A stretch of DNA of 64,000 nt from Luteimonas_C sp035250245 (GTDB taxonomy: Bacteria > Pseudomonadota > Gammaproteobacteria > Xanthomonadales > Xanthomonadaceae): positions 62,001 through 126,000 of the forward strand of contig DATFFH010000088.1 of the NCBI GenBank assembly GCA_035250245.1. Reading direction: 5' to 3'. Under the pieces are notes generated by a model that saw only the letters and a list, made by a program, of their open reading frames with translations, was not told the DNA's origin and did not search any database. Each line of letters opens with the position of its first letter. Position 1 is the first letter of the stretch. The translations under genes and the position numbers were made by a program. Below, one piece after another: positions 7,564 through 16,562 of this stretch.

Positions 7564-8700
7564 ATGCGCGAGCTGGGCCAGAAACTCGCCGAGTTCTTGA
7601 AGACGCTGCTGGCGCGGCCGGACGAGATCATGCTCGAGGTCGGCGCCGGCGGCGAACTGCTGGTCGCGCGGCTGCGCGCCGTGCTGTCGCTGCTGATCCT
7701 GATCATGCCGCTGGCCGGCATGCTGGTCGGCAGCCCGCTCGACGAAACTTTGATCGGCCTGGGCGCGGCGGTGTTCGTCATCATCGTCTCCCAGGTCTGG
7801 CTGGCTTTGGCGCGCAGCCGCCAGCGTTATCCGTGGCTGCCTTACGCCACCGGCACCTACGACATCACCAGCACGACTTTGGTGCTGGCGCTGCTGTCGA
7901 TGGGCGAACTGCCGGCGGGCCTGAACAGCATGGTGGTGTGGGGCTTCTATCCGATCGGCATCGTGATGACCGCGCTGCGCAACGACGGCCGCCTGGTGTT
8001 GTACGTGGGCCTGCTGTCGATCGTGCAATACGGTTCCCTGATCTGGGCGGTGCTGGCCGCCGCGCAGAGTCCCGAACACCTGCTCTCGGTCGAATACGGC
8101 GCAGTGACGATGGCCAACCAGATCCAGCGGCTGATGCTGCTGGCCTTGATGACGATCATCGTCTCCACCGTCGTGTACCGGATGCAGCGCCTGGTGGAGA
8201 TGTCCGGCACCGACGGCCTCACCCAGCTGCCGAACCGCACCTGGCTGCTGCACCGCATGCCGCGCCTGTTCGACGCCGCGCGCCACGACGGCGCCACGCT
8301 CACGCTGGCGCTGATCGACATCGACTACTTCAAGCGGATCAACGACGAGATCGGCCACCTGGCCGGCGATCGCGCCCTGCGCCACGTGGTGGGCGTGATC
8401 ACGGAACTGAGCGACACCGACGAATGGCTGATCCGGCTGGGCGGCGAGGAATTCGTGCTGGTGCTGCGCAAACCGATCGGCAGCGCCTGGGAGCGCGTGG
8501 ACCAGTTGCGCCGCGCCGTGGCCGAATCGCGTTTCGTCGCCGAGCGCGGCGCCGAGCCGCAGCGGATCACCTTTAGCGCCGGCCTGGCCGGCTTCCCGAC
8601 CGACGGTACCGACATCTCCAGCCTGCTCAAGCGCGCCGACCGCCGCCTGCAGCAGGCCAAGCGCGAGGGCCGCAACCGGGTGATGGCGCGCGACGACTGA
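7564..8700 (+). CDS. Membrane-bound diguanylate cyclase (GGDEF)
   Basis: The protein has 378 residues. ATG 7564 has AGGGGAAGC before it; an in-frame ATG at 7510 lacks a ribosome site. The N-terminal ~190 residues hold about six hydrophobic segments. The C-terminal ~170 residues are a full GGDEF domain: TDGLTQLPNR at the start, DIDYFKRINDEIGHLAGDRAL (metal and substrate Asp), and the active-site loop RLGGEEF near residue 292. The RxxD product-inhibition site expected just before GGEEF is missing (SDTD instead). It should make cyclic di-GMP from GTP in response to an unknown membrane signal, without classical feedback. Confidence 0.9.
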   Translation: MRELGQKLAEFLKTLLARPDEIMLEVGAGGELLVARLRAVLSLLILIMPLAGMLVGSPLDETLIGLGAAVFVIIVSQVWLALARSRQRYPWLPYATGTYDITSTTLVLALLSMGELPAGLNSMVVWGFYPIGIVMTALRNDGRLVLYVGLLSIVQYGSLIWAVLAAAQSPEHLLSVEYGAVTMANQIQRLMLLALMTIIVSTVVYRMQRLVEMSGTDGLTQLPNRTWLLHRMPRLFDAARHDGATLTLALIDIDYFKRINDEIGHLAGDRALRHVVGVITELSDTDEWLIRLGGEEFVLVLRKPIGSAWERVDQLRRAVAESRFVAERGAEPQRITFSAGLAGFPTDGTDISSLLKRADRRLQQAKREGRNRVMARDD

Positions 8701-8768
8701 GCCGGGTTGCCGGGTGCGGGGCCGTGCTCTACGCTGCGCCGACGCGAAACGCAGGCGGGGAATACTGA

Positions 8769-10067
8769 ATGGAAGGATTGGCGCGGGTCGGTTTCGGCCT
8801 GTTCGGACTCGCGGTGCTTGTCGGCATCGCCTGGCTGTTCTCGGACAACAAGAAGCGCGTGGATTGGCGCCTGGTCGTGACCGGCGTGATCCTGCAGATC
8901 CTATTCGCCGCTTTCGTCCTGCTGACGCCCTGGGGCGCGGCGATCTTCGACGGGCTGTCGCAAGGCTTCGTCAAGGTCTTGGGCTTTACCGCCGCCGGCA
9001 CCGGCCTGATCTTCGGCGGGCTGTCGGATCCGGCCAAGTTCGGCTTCGTGTTCGCATTCCAGGTGTTGCCAACCATCATCTTTTTCGCCGCACTGATGGG
9101 CGTGCTGTACCACCTGGGCGTGATGCAGATGTTCGTGCGCGGCATGGCCTGGGCGATCACGAAGGTGATGAAAGTGTCGGGCGCCGAAACCACCAGCGTC
9201 TGCGCCAGCATCTTCATCGGCCAGACCGAAGCGCCGCTGACGATCCGGCCTTATCTGCCGAAAATGACCCAGTCCGAACTGCTGACCGTAATGGTCGGCG
9301 GCATGGCGCATATCGCCGGCGGCGTGCTCGGCGCCTACGTATTGATGCTGGGCGGCGGAGATCCGGTGCAGCAGGCGTTCTTCGCCAAGCATCTGCTGAC
9401 CGCTTCGATCATGGCCGCACCTGCGACGCTGGTGATCTCCAAGATCCTGGTGCCGGAAGTCGGCGAGCCGCTGACCCGCGGCACGGTGAAGATGGAAGTG
9501 GAGAAGACCACGACCAACGTGATCGACGCCGCGGCGGCGGGGGCCGGCGACGGCCTGAAGCTCGCCTTGAACGTCGGCGCGATGCTGCTGGCCTTCACCG
9601 CGTTGATCGCGCTGCTGAATTGGCCGATCCAGGCGATCGGCGACGCTACGGGAATCGCCGGCGCGATCGGCCGTCCGCTCGACCTGGGCGTGATGCTGGG
9701 CTGGATCATGGCGCCGATCGCGTGGGTGATCGGCGTGCCTTGGCACGATTCGGTCACCGTCGGCGGCTTGATCGGCCAGAAGATCGTGCTCAATGAATTC
9801 ATCGCCTACAGCGAGCTGAGCAAGATCATCGCCGGGCAGGTGCCCGGCGTCGCGCTGAGCGACCAGGGACGCTTGATCGCCACGTACGCGCTGTGCGGCT
9901 TCGCCAATTTCAGTTCGATTGCGATCCAGATCGGCGGCATCGGCGGGCTGGCGCCGGAACGCCGGCACGACCTGGCCAAGTTCGGCCTGCGCGCGGTGCT
10001 GGGCGGATCGATCGCCACCTTCATGACCGCGACCATCGCCGGCGTGCTGACCTGGCTGGGCGCGTGA
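8769..10067 (+). CDS. Concentrative nucleoside transporter (NupC/CNT family)
   Basis: The protein has 432 residues and sits in the inner membrane, with 8-10 hydrophobic helices. CNT hallmarks are present: FVFAFQVLPTIIFFAALMGVLYHLG, then SGAETTSVCASIFIGQTEAPL, and the C-terminal CGFANFSSIAIQIGGIG. GGGGAATACTGA precedes the ATG. The next gene, a ribokinase, starts one base after the stop, so the two are surely co-transcribed. It imports nucleosides with H+ or Na+; their ribose can feed the kinase. Confidence 0.93.
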   Translation: MEGLARVGFGLFGLAVLVGIAWLFSDNKKRVDWRLVVTGVILQILFAAFVLLTPWGAAIFDGLSQGFVKVLGFTAAGTGLIFGGLSDPAKFGFVFAFQVLPTIIFFAALMGVLYHLGVMQMFVRGMAWAITKVMKVSGAETTSVCASIFIGQTEAPLTIRPYLPKMTQSELLTVMVGGMAHIAGGVLGAYVLMLGGGDPVQQAFFAKHLLTASIMAAPATLVISKILVPEVGEPLTRGTVKMEVEKTTTNVIDAAAAGAGDGLKLALNVGAMLLAFTALIALLNWPIQAIGDATGIAGAIGRPLDLGVMLGWIMAPIAWVIGVPWHDSVTVGGLIGQKIVLNEFIAYSELSKIIAGQVPGVALSDQGRLIATYALCGFANFSSIAIQIGGIGGLAPERRHDLAKFGLRAVLGGSIATFMTATIAGVLTWLGA

Positions 10068-10068
10068 C

Positions 10069-11025
10069 GTGGGGAAAGTCGTTGTCGTAGGTTCGTTCAA
10101 CGTCGATCACGTCTGGACCACGCCGGCCCTGCCCCGCGCCGGCGAAACGCTGAGCGGCGAATACGCCACCGGCCCCGGCGGCAAAGGCTTCAACCAGGCC
10201 GTCGCGGCGCGCCGCGCGGGCGCCGAAACGTCTTTCGTCTGCGCGCTCGGCGACGATGCGGGCGGCCAACTCTCGCGTTCGCTGGCGGCCGGCGACGGCA
10301 TCGAACTCTGCGACCAGCGCAGCGAACGTCCGACCGGTACCGCAGGTATTTATGTGGACGGGGAAGGCCGCAACAGCATCGTCATCGGTGCGGGCGCGAA
10401 CGCGGCGTTGTCGGCCGAATTCGTGGCAAGCCGAAGCGACCGGATCGCGAAATCGCGCGTGGTGCTCGCGCAATTGGAATCGCCCGCCGACGCGGTACTC
10501 GCGGCGATGCGCGCCGCACGCGAAGCCGGTGCGCTGGCGATGCTCAACCCCGCTCCCGCCAATGCGGCCGTTTCCTCTGAACTGAAGGCGTCGGTGGATC
10601 TGCTGACGCCGAACGAAACCGAATTCGCCTCGCTGCTGATCCGCCACGTCGGCGAACGCATCGATGCCGAAGCGGTCGCCGCGCTCGACCAGGCCCGCCT
10701 GCACGCGCTGTGCCGCGAGCTGGCGCCGAACGCCACCGTCGTGGTGACTTTGGGCGCGAGCGGCTGTTTCGTCTCGCATTCGGCGGAAAACACGCGCGGC
10801 GACGAGAGTGCCTATTACCGCATCCCGGCCGAACCGGCGCGCGCGGTGGACACCACCGGCGCGGGCGATGCGTTCAGCGGCGCCTTGGCCGCGTCGATCG
10901 CAACGCGATCCGATTCGGCTTTCGCGCAGCATGTGCGTTTCGCCACCCGATATGCAGCTTTGTCGACGGAGCGGCATGGCGCTGCGCTGGCGATGCCGCA
11001 CATCGATGAAATGGAAAGCGGATAG
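10069..11025 (+). CDS. rbsK: Ribokinase (PfkB family)
   Basis: The protein has 318 residues and starts at GTG 10069, one base after the nupC-type stop. Ribokinase signatures are: N-terminal GSFNVDHVWTTPALPRAGET, the sugar-binding GPGGKGFNQAVAARRAG, the ADP/phosphate region TPNETE, and the catalytic anion-hole motif DTTGAGDAFSGAL with Asp as base. It phosphorylates ribose to ribose-5-phosphate. The link to a nucleoside importer suggests it handles ribose released from nucleosides. No Rbs ABC transporter lies nearby. A related PfkB specificity (another pentose or a nucleoside) cannot be excluded. Confidence 0.88.
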   Translation: MGKVVVVGSFNVDHVWTTPALPRAGETLSGEYATGPGGKGFNQAVAARRAGAETSFVCALGDDAGGQLSRSLAAGDGIELCDQRSERPTGTAGIYVDGEGRNSIVIGAGANAALSAEFVASRSDRIAKSRVVLAQLESPADAVLAAMRAAREAGALAMLNPAPANAAVSSELKASVDLLTPNETEFASLLIRHVGERIDAEAVAALDQARLHALCRELAPNATVVVTLGASGCFVSHSAENTRGDESAYYRIPAEPARAVDTTGAGDAFSGALAASIATRSDSAFAQHVRFATRYAALSTERHGAALAMPHIDEMESG

Positions 11026-11077
11026 CGCTGAACGTGCGGCGCGTTTGTCCGTCGTTTCCCACTGCTGTCGCCTTTGA

Positions 11078-11111
11078 AGCCGTCATTCCTGCGATAGCGG
11101 GAATAACGGCT
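11078..11111. repeat. GTCATTCCTGCG...CGGGAATAACG hairpin (family F)
   Basis: AGCCGTCATTCC and GGAATAACGGCT form a stem around TGCGATAGC. This is a single-arm version of the repeat at 26879-26979. It may end the ribokinase transcript. Confidence 0.7.
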
Positions 11112-11229
11112 AAAACATCAACCACGTGCGCGTTGCAAAGCAATGACAAAACGCGCTGGGGCGTTCCCTATCTGGCCGATCCGGTAGCGCGCTGATGTAC
11201 TTGCGCTCTCCCCCCGAGGATCGCGCGCC

Positions 11230-14079
11230 ATGTCCCCTCCCGATGGCGTCAAGCCGCCCGTCCTGCCGCCGCAACCGCAGGAAACCGTCCACGAAGTCGA
11301 AGCGAACGAAACGCTGACCGAAATCGGCCAGCCCTACGGCTTGGACGCGCAACAGATCGCCGAGCGCAACAAACTGGATAAACCCGACCAGATCAGCCCG
11401 GGCGACACGCTGATCCTCCCGACGACCAAACAGCACCCTGAACCCGTCGCACCCGCGCAGACACCCGAGCAGGCGAAAGTCGACACGACGTTGAAAGACC
11501 ATCTGCTGGCGCAGGACAACCTGGCGGCGATGCAGTCCACTTCCGGCCAGAACGGCAATGCGGCCTGGCCCGCCGACCAGATCGCCGCGCAACAGCAACT
11601 GGTCTTTGGTTCGCGCGACAAAGTCGAAACCGCTGTCGCCGATGCGATACGCGCGGACCTCCAAGCCGACGGCAAGCCGATCGACGCGGCCAACATCCAG
11701 CAATACGGCGATGCGCTGGCGCAGCGCTATGCCAACGATCCGGCTGCGCTGGCCGCGGTGAAAGCCGCCGTTACCGAAACCAAGACCGATCAGGAAGTGC
11801 AGACCGCGCTGGCCGATGCCAGCGCCAAGCCCGATGCGCGCGGCGTGATCGAATCGCTGAACGGCGCACTGCCCAAACTGTCGCCGGAAGCGCAAACCAA
11901 GCTGCTGGAAAGCCGAGAATTCGCCGACCTGATCGATACGCGAGTGATGCCGGACGTCATCGCTCCGATCAAGGACGGCGTGCCGGAAAGCAGCTATAAC
12001 GGCGCTGCCGAAGCGCTCGACAGCCTGACTCGCCTGGAGAAGATCGCCGCGGGCGCCGATACGCGCATCACCCAGGCGCTGGCCGAGCGCGAGATCGCCG
12101 CGCTGGAGAAAGCCGGCTACAAGGACGATGGCTACGGCGAAGGCTACATCGGCATCGAAGGCACCAATGCGCTGGTGCGCTTGGCCGGTTCGCTGGACAG
12201 CAGCAGCGAACGCGGCAGCCTGCTGATCGACCGCATGGCCGAATTGAAGCTGGACACCACCCAGATCCACATGGCCATCGCAGAAGGCGCTTCACCCGAC
12301 CTGCCGCTGGCCATCGCCGCGCGCGTCGGCGGGCCCGACAGCGAGAACCGCGTCCTGCAATCCACGCTGCAAGGCGTGCAGATGTACGCCAATAGCCTGA
12401 AGGGCGACGTCGACAAGCTGGCCAAGGAAACCGAGGAGCTGAACTGGCTGATCAACAACGCGGGCGCTTCGATGACGCCGCAGCAGTTGGATCAGGCGAT
12501 CAAGCAATACATCGCCGACAAGGGCCCGGACTGGGAGAAGAAAGTCCAGGGCATGGAGGACAAGATCGCCGCGGACGGCTTGAAGCTGCTCGACCAGTTC
12601 GACACCTTGCGCCTGTCCGGACGCATGGATGCCGTCAACGGCACCATCGAAAAAATCCTTGGCGACCAGTCCAGCCGCTATGCGATCAGCATGGCGCTGA
12701 ACAAGCATCCCGAATACGTCGATACGCAAGCCGGCAAGCGGCTCATGCAAAACCTGGCCTACGGCGCCAAGGGCGGCGAGCAGTTCCTGAAGCTGGGCAA
12801 GGAATTCGCCAACGCCTACGTCCGCAACAACGTGCTCAGCGCGGCGCAGGGCTACGACGTGCGCAATCCGGCCAGCATCGCCAAGGCCGAGGCCGCGATC
12901 GAACGGTTGAAGGATCCCACCTTCGCCAAGCTGATCGGCATCGATCTGGAAGGCAGCAAGTTCAAGACCTACACCGATCTGGTCGACAACCTGAAGAAGA
13001 CCTTGCCGGCGGCGGGCGATACCACTCAGGACATCGTGCAAAAGCTGAAGCTGCACGCCGACACGATGAACCACCTGAACGACAAGCTGACCCACGAAGG
13101 CGCCAAGCCGGCTTTCGACAAGAATCAGCCAGCCGGACAGATCCTGCGCACGGTAGGCTTGGGCTTCGCCACCGTCGGTTTCCTCAACGCGGTCGGCAAG
13201 GCCAACGACGGCCAATTCAGCCTCACCGATCGCAACGATCTCAACGCGATCGTGCAGGCCGCCGGTTTGGGCCAAAAAGGCACGGAACTCGCGTTGGGCA
13301 TGGGCTTGGTCGCCGAAAATTCGACGCTCGGCCGATTCGGCGCAGGCAATCGCGCCAACGACGGCACTGCGCTCGATCAAGGCCGCCTGACCCGCGCCGA
13401 CCGCGTGTTCGGTCTGTTGTCGGCAGGCTTCGACGCTTGGGCCGCGGTCGACAGTTTCCGTGGTGCGAACGGCGCGGCGCCGGATCCGGTGAAAGGCGGC
13501 CTGTACGCCGCCAGCGCGGCCGGCGGCACGCTCGCCGCGCTATCCGGTACGAGTTTCGCCGCATCGCTCGGCATCGGTGCATGGGCGGGGCCGGTCGGCA
13601 TCGGCCTGGTCGCGGTCGCCACGCTCGGCCTGACGATCAAGGACCGCGTCGATCATTCGAACCTGCACATGAACGACACGTCGGCGAAATTCCTGCAGAA
13701 CGCCAACCTCGATCCGGATACCGCCAAAGCGCTGGTCGATCAGAGCGGCGAAGGCTGGAGCCCGGTCACGTTGCTGGCGCAGTACGCGCAGAACAAGGGC
13801 TACGATCTGTCAGATCCGGCCCAGCAGGCGCAGTTCGCGAAGTGGCTCAACGACATGCCGCTGGATCAACTGGAACACGTGCGCGACTGGGCGCACCACA
13901 CCCTGGACGAATTCGACGGCGACGTCACCAAGCTGGGCACCGACAAGTCGGTCGTCGAATCCACCGGCACCGTGAACACCACCACCGGCCCGGTGACGGT
14001 GATGGATGCGCCGCGCACCGTCGGCCAGATCGACGCATTGATCGCCAAATACGGCGCCACGCCACTGCCGACGGCCTAA
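11230..14079 (+). CDS. Large LysM-domain protein without a signal peptide
   Basis: The protein has 949 residues. ATG 11230 has GAGGA about 10 bases upstream. A proline-rich start leads into one LysM module (about 19-62: ETVHEVEANETLTEIGQPYG...ISPGDTLILP). The long middle (about 70-620) is helical and charged. Residues ~640-800 hold several Gly/Ala-rich hydrophobic segments (ILRTVGLGFATVGFLNAVG; LASLGIGAWAGPVGIGLVAVATLG), which look able to enter a membrane. There is no Sec/Tat signal. This layout fits a protein exported by another route (a type III, IV or VI effector or translocator) or released on lysis, but no secretion genes are close. A second signal-less LysM protein lies at 23134-24831. 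The function is unknown. Confidence 0.85.
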   Translation: MSPPDGVKPPVLPPQPQETVHEVEANETLTEIGQPYGLDAQQIAERNKLDKPDQISPGDTLILPTTKQHPEPVAPAQTPEQAKVDTTLKDHLLAQDNLAAMQSTSGQNGNAAWPADQIAAQQQLVFGSRDKVETAVADAIRADLQADGKPIDAANIQQYGDALAQRYANDPAALAAVKAAVTETKTDQEVQTALADASAKPDARGVIESLNGALPKLSPEAQTKLLESREFADLIDTRVMPDVIAPIKDGVPESSYNGAAEALDSLTRLEKIAAGADTRITQALAEREIAALEKAGYKDDGYGEGYIGIEGTNALVRLAGSLDSSSERGSLLIDRMAELKLDTTQIHMAIAEGASPDLPLAIAARVGGPDSENRVLQSTLQGVQMYANSLKGDVDKLAKETEELNWLINNAGASMTPQQLDQAIKQYIADKGPDWEKKVQGMEDKIAADGLKLLDQFDTLRLSGRMDAVNGTIEKILGDQSSRYAISMALNKHPEYVDTQAGKRLMQNLAYGAKGGEQFLKLGKEFANAYVRNNVLSAAQGYDVRNPASIAKAEAAIERLKDPTFAKLIGIDLEGSKFKTYTDLVDNLKKTLPAAGDTTQDIVQKLKLHADTMNHLNDKLTHEGAKPAFDKNQPAGQILRTVGLGFATVGFLNAVGKANDGQFSLTDRNDLNAIVQAAGLGQKGTELALGMGLVAENSTLGRFGAGNRANDGTALDQGRLTRADRVFGLLSAGFDAWAAVDSFRGANGAAPDPVKGGLYAASAAGGTLAALSGTSFAASLGIGAWAGPVGIGLVAVATLGLTIKDRVDHSNLHMNDTSAKFLQNANLDPDTAKALVDQSGEGWSPVTLLAQYAQNKGYDLSDPAQQAQFAKWLNDMPLDQLEHVRDWAHHTLDEFDGDVTKLGTDKSVVESTGTVNTTTGPVTVMDAPRTVGQIDALIAKYGATPLPTA

Positions 14080-14119
14080 GCCGCGGCACCCGCGCGGCCG
14101 GCGCCCGCCGGCCGCGCGA

Positions 14120-14125
14120 TACAAT
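14120..14125 (+). promoter_or_regulatory. -10-like TACAAT directly before dusB
   Basis: TACAAT ends six bases before the dusB ATG, and no Shine-Dalgarno lies between. Transcription would start at or next to the A of the ATG, giving a leaderless mRNA. No clear -35 is visible. Confidence 0.5.
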
Positions 14126-14131
14126 GCGGTC

Positions 14132-15124
14132 ATGCAGATCGGTCCGCACCGCATCGACCCGCCGGTGATCCTCGCCCCGATGGCGGGTGTCACCGACAAG
14201 CCGTTCCGCCAGTTGTGCAAACGGCTGGGCGCGGGCTTGGCCGTGTCCGAGATGACGATTTCCGATCCGCGCTTCTGGAAGACCGAGAAATCGCTGCGCC
14301 GCATGGACCATCTGGGCGAACCGGATCCGATCAGCGTGCAGATCGCCGGTACCGTGCCGGAGCTGCTGGCCGATGCGGCGCGCTACAACGTCGACCACGG
14401 CGCGCAGATCGTCGACATCAACATGGGCTGTCCGGCGAAGAAGGTCTGCAACGCTTGGGCGGGGTCGGCTTTGATGCGCGACGAAGCTTTGGTCGCGAGG
14501 ATCCTGGACGCGGTAGTCAAAGCCGTCGATGTCCCGGTTACCTTGAAGATCCGCACCGGCTGGGACGCGTGCCACAAGAACGCGCCGGCCATCGCGCGCA
14601 TCGCTCAGGACGCGGGCATTGCAGCGCTCGCGGTGCACGGGCGCACGCGCGATCAGCAATACACCGGCCTTGCGGAATACGACACGATCGCCGCGATCAA
14701 AGCCGACCTGTCGATCCCGGTGATCGTCAACGGCGACATCGATTCGCCGCGCAAAGCCGCCGAAGTGCTGGCGCAGACCGGTTGCGACGCGGTGATGATC
14801 GGCCGCGCCGCGCAAGGGCGGCCTTGGATCTTCCGCGAGATCGCCCACTTTCTCGCCACCGGCGAAACGCTGCCGGAGCCGTCTTTGCAAGAAATCCGCG
14901 ACGTTCTGCTCGGCCATTTGCGTCATTTGCACGAGTTCTACGGCGAGCCGTCCGGCGTGCGCATCGCACGCAAGCATCTGGGCTGGTACGCAAAGGATCG
15001 CCCGGAAAACGCGGCGTTCCGTGCCGTGGTCAATCGCGCCGAGAGCGCCTCGTCCCAGATCGCTCTGACGGCCGAGTACTTCGACGCGTTGATCGCCGGC
15101 CAGCCCTTGTCGATGGCCGCCTAA
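14132..15124 (+). CDS. dusB: tRNA-dihydrouridine synthase DusB
   Basis: The protein has 330 residues and is a cytoplasmic FMN enzyme that reduces uridine in the D-loop of tRNA. It shows LAPMAGVTDKPFRQLCKRLG at the start, the catalytic-Cys block INMGCPAKKVCN then GSALM, the FMN phosphate motifs HGRTRDQQYTG and IVNGDI, and ARKHLGWY near the C-terminus, all typical of DusB rather than DusA or DusC. The fis gene that often follows dusB in gammaproteobacteria is not here; a lipid gene cluster follows. The start is probably leaderless. Confidence 0.95.
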   Translation: MQIGPHRIDPPVILAPMAGVTDKPFRQLCKRLGAGLAVSEMTISDPRFWKTEKSLRRMDHLGEPDPISVQIAGTVPELLADAARYNVDHGAQIVDINMGCPAKKVCNAWAGSALMRDEALVARILDAVVKAVDVPVTLKIRTGWDACHKNAPAIARIAQDAGIAALAVHGRTRDQQYTGLAEYDTIAAIKADLSIPVIVNGDIDSPRKAAEVLAQTGCDAVMIGRAAQGRPWIFREIAHFLATGETLPEPSLQEIRDVLLGHLRHLHEFYGEPSGVRIARKHLGWYAKDRPENAAFRAVVNRAESASSQIALTAEYFDALIAGQPLSMAA

Positions 15125-15140
15125 AACGCAGCGCTGCGTT
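15125..15140 (+). terminator. Short hairpin directly after dusB
   Basis: AACGCAGCGCTGCGTT is a perfect palindrome starting right after the stop codon and followed by CTTTGCTCTT. It may be a weak terminator. Confidence 0.45.
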
Positions 15141-15148
15141 CTTTGCTC

Positions 15149-15242
15149 TTCGTAGGAGCGGCTTCAGCCGCGAGCTTTTCTGAAATCGCAACCCTGTCGC
15201 GATTTGAAGCGAAGAGCTCGCGGCTGAAGCCGCTCCTACGAA
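15149..15242. repeat. GTAGGAGCGGCTTCAGCCGC palindrome (family A)
   Basis: The outer arms are perfect inverses. An inner AATCGC...GCGATTT hairpin sits in the centre, as in the copies at 27859, 40562 and 44202. Confidence 0.92.
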
Positions 15243-15306
15243 AAGCCGAGCCTTGACGCGGCTGGGCGGGCCGCTATCTAATCGCCTCGGGAGCAGGAGC
15301 AGGGGA

Positions 15307-15960
15307 ATGGGCGAATCGGACGAGCGCGATCCGGGCGACAATGCCCTCGACAGCCGGCGCCCTATCGCCGCGCGCAGCAGCGCCCTCGCCCGGCACGCCG
15401 CAACCTGGCTGGCGAACAGCGGCATATCCCCGAACGCCATCTCCTTGCTCAGCATCGTCTTCGCCATCGCTGGCGCGGCCGCATTGTTGTGGATGCCTTC
15501 GCCCTGGGGACCCCTGCTCTGCGCCGCCGGCATCCAGGCACGGCTGCTGTGCAATCTGTTCGACGGCATGGTCGCGGTGGAAGGCGGCAAAGGCTCGCCG
15601 ACCGGCGCGCTCTACAACGAAGTGCCCGACCGCATCGCCGACAGCGCATTCCTTATCGCGCTCGGTTATACCGCCGGCCACGGCTGGCTGGGCTGGCTGG
15701 CGGCCCTGCTCGCAGCGGCTACGGCCTACATCCGCACGCTCGGCGGCGCGCTTGGCCAGGCGCAGGATTTCCGCGGACCGATGGCCAAGCAGCAACGGAT
15801 GGCCACGATGACCGTCGCCTGCGTGCTCGCGCCGATCGAACTCGCCTGGTCCGGCACCCGTTATGCGCTGCTGGTTGCAGGGATCATCATCGCCGCAGGT
15901 TCCGCGCTCACTTGCGCGACACGGTTGCGCGCCATCGCACGCCGGTTGAAACCGGCATGA
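15307..15960 (+). CDS. CDP-alcohol phosphatidyltransferase-family protein with variant active site
   Basis: The protein has 217 residues with about five membrane helices. ATG 15307 follows AGGAGCAGGGGA. The family signature spans residues 83-108, but only part of it is kept: Asp86-Gly87 and Asp108 are present. The first and third metal-binding Asp are Asn83 and Asn104, and the usual Arg is Val91. It overlaps the next gene by four bases (ATGA) and leads a set of acyltransferase and CDP-DAG synthase genes. It is expected to move a phosphoalcohol head group from CDP-diacylglycerol or a similar donor. From memory this variant motif occurs in a distinct subfamily, so it may be a different specificity rather than a dead enzyme. 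Confidence 0.85.
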   Translation: MGESDERDPGDNALDSRRPIAARSSALARHAATWLANSGISPNAISLLSIVFAIAGAAALLWMPSPWGPLLCAAGIQARLLCNLFDGMVAVEGGKGSPTGALYNEVPDRIADSAFLIALGYTAGHGWLGWLAALLAAATAYIRTLGGALGQAQDFRGPMAKQQRMATMTVACVLAPIELAWSGTRYALLVAGIIIAAGSALTCATRLRAIARRLKPA

Positions 15961-16562
15961 TCGAACGCGCCGCGGCCGCCGCGCTGACCGGTTTCACTCG
16001 CTTGCTGGTCGGCGCGCGCGCCGACTGGCGTGCGCAGCCCGCAGCCGGGCAGACGCTGTATTTCGCCAACCACACCAGCCATCTCGACACGCTCGCGATC
16101 TGGACGGCGCTGTCGCCGCTCTTGCGCGCGCGTACGCGGCCGGTGGCGGCGCGCGACTACTGGGAAAAGCCCGGCATACGCGGTTATCTGGCGAAAAACG
16201 TGCTGCGCGCGGTGCTGATCGATCGCCGCCGCGAGCAGCGCGACGCGGATCCGTTGGCGCCAGTCTTCGATGCCTTGGCGGGCGGCGATTCGCTGATCCT
16301 GTTCCCCGAAGGCACGCGCACCGCCGAACGCTTGCCGCAGCCGTTCCGCGGCGGCCTGTTCCGTCTGGCGGAGACGTTTCCCGATCTGAACCTGGTGCCC
16401 GCGTATCTCGACACCCTCCATCGCAGCATGCCCAAAGGCAGCCACATTCCCTTGCCGCTCTACTGCACGGTCCGCTTCGGCGCCGCGCTCGAACGCATAA
16501 CCGGCGAACCGCGTGAGGATTTCCTGATGCGCGCCCGCGACGCCGTGGTGGCTCTGTCGTGA
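15957..16562 (+). CDS. PlsC-like 1-acyl-glycerol-phosphate acyltransferase
   Basis: The protein has 201 residues. Its ATG overlaps the stop of the CDP-alcohol gene (ATGA), so translation is coupled. Acyltransferase motif I is NHTSHLDTL (H-x4-D) near residue 37, and the substrate motif is FPEGTRTAE near residue 115. The protein is shorter than PlsC of E. coli. It should acylate a lysophospholipid or glycerol-phosphate-like acceptor at the inner membrane. With its neighbours it suggests a dedicated lipid made apart from the main PlsC/CdsA route. Confidence 0.87.
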   Translation: MIERAAAAALTGFTRLLVGARADWRAQPAAGQTLYFANHTSHLDTLAIWTALSPLLRARTRPVAARDYWEKPGIRGYLAKNVLRAVLIDRRREQRDADPLAPVFDALAGGDSLILFPEGTRTAERLPQPFRGGLFRLAETFPDLNLVPAYLDTLHRSMPKGSHIPLPLYCTVRFGAALERITGEPREDFLMRARDAVVALS

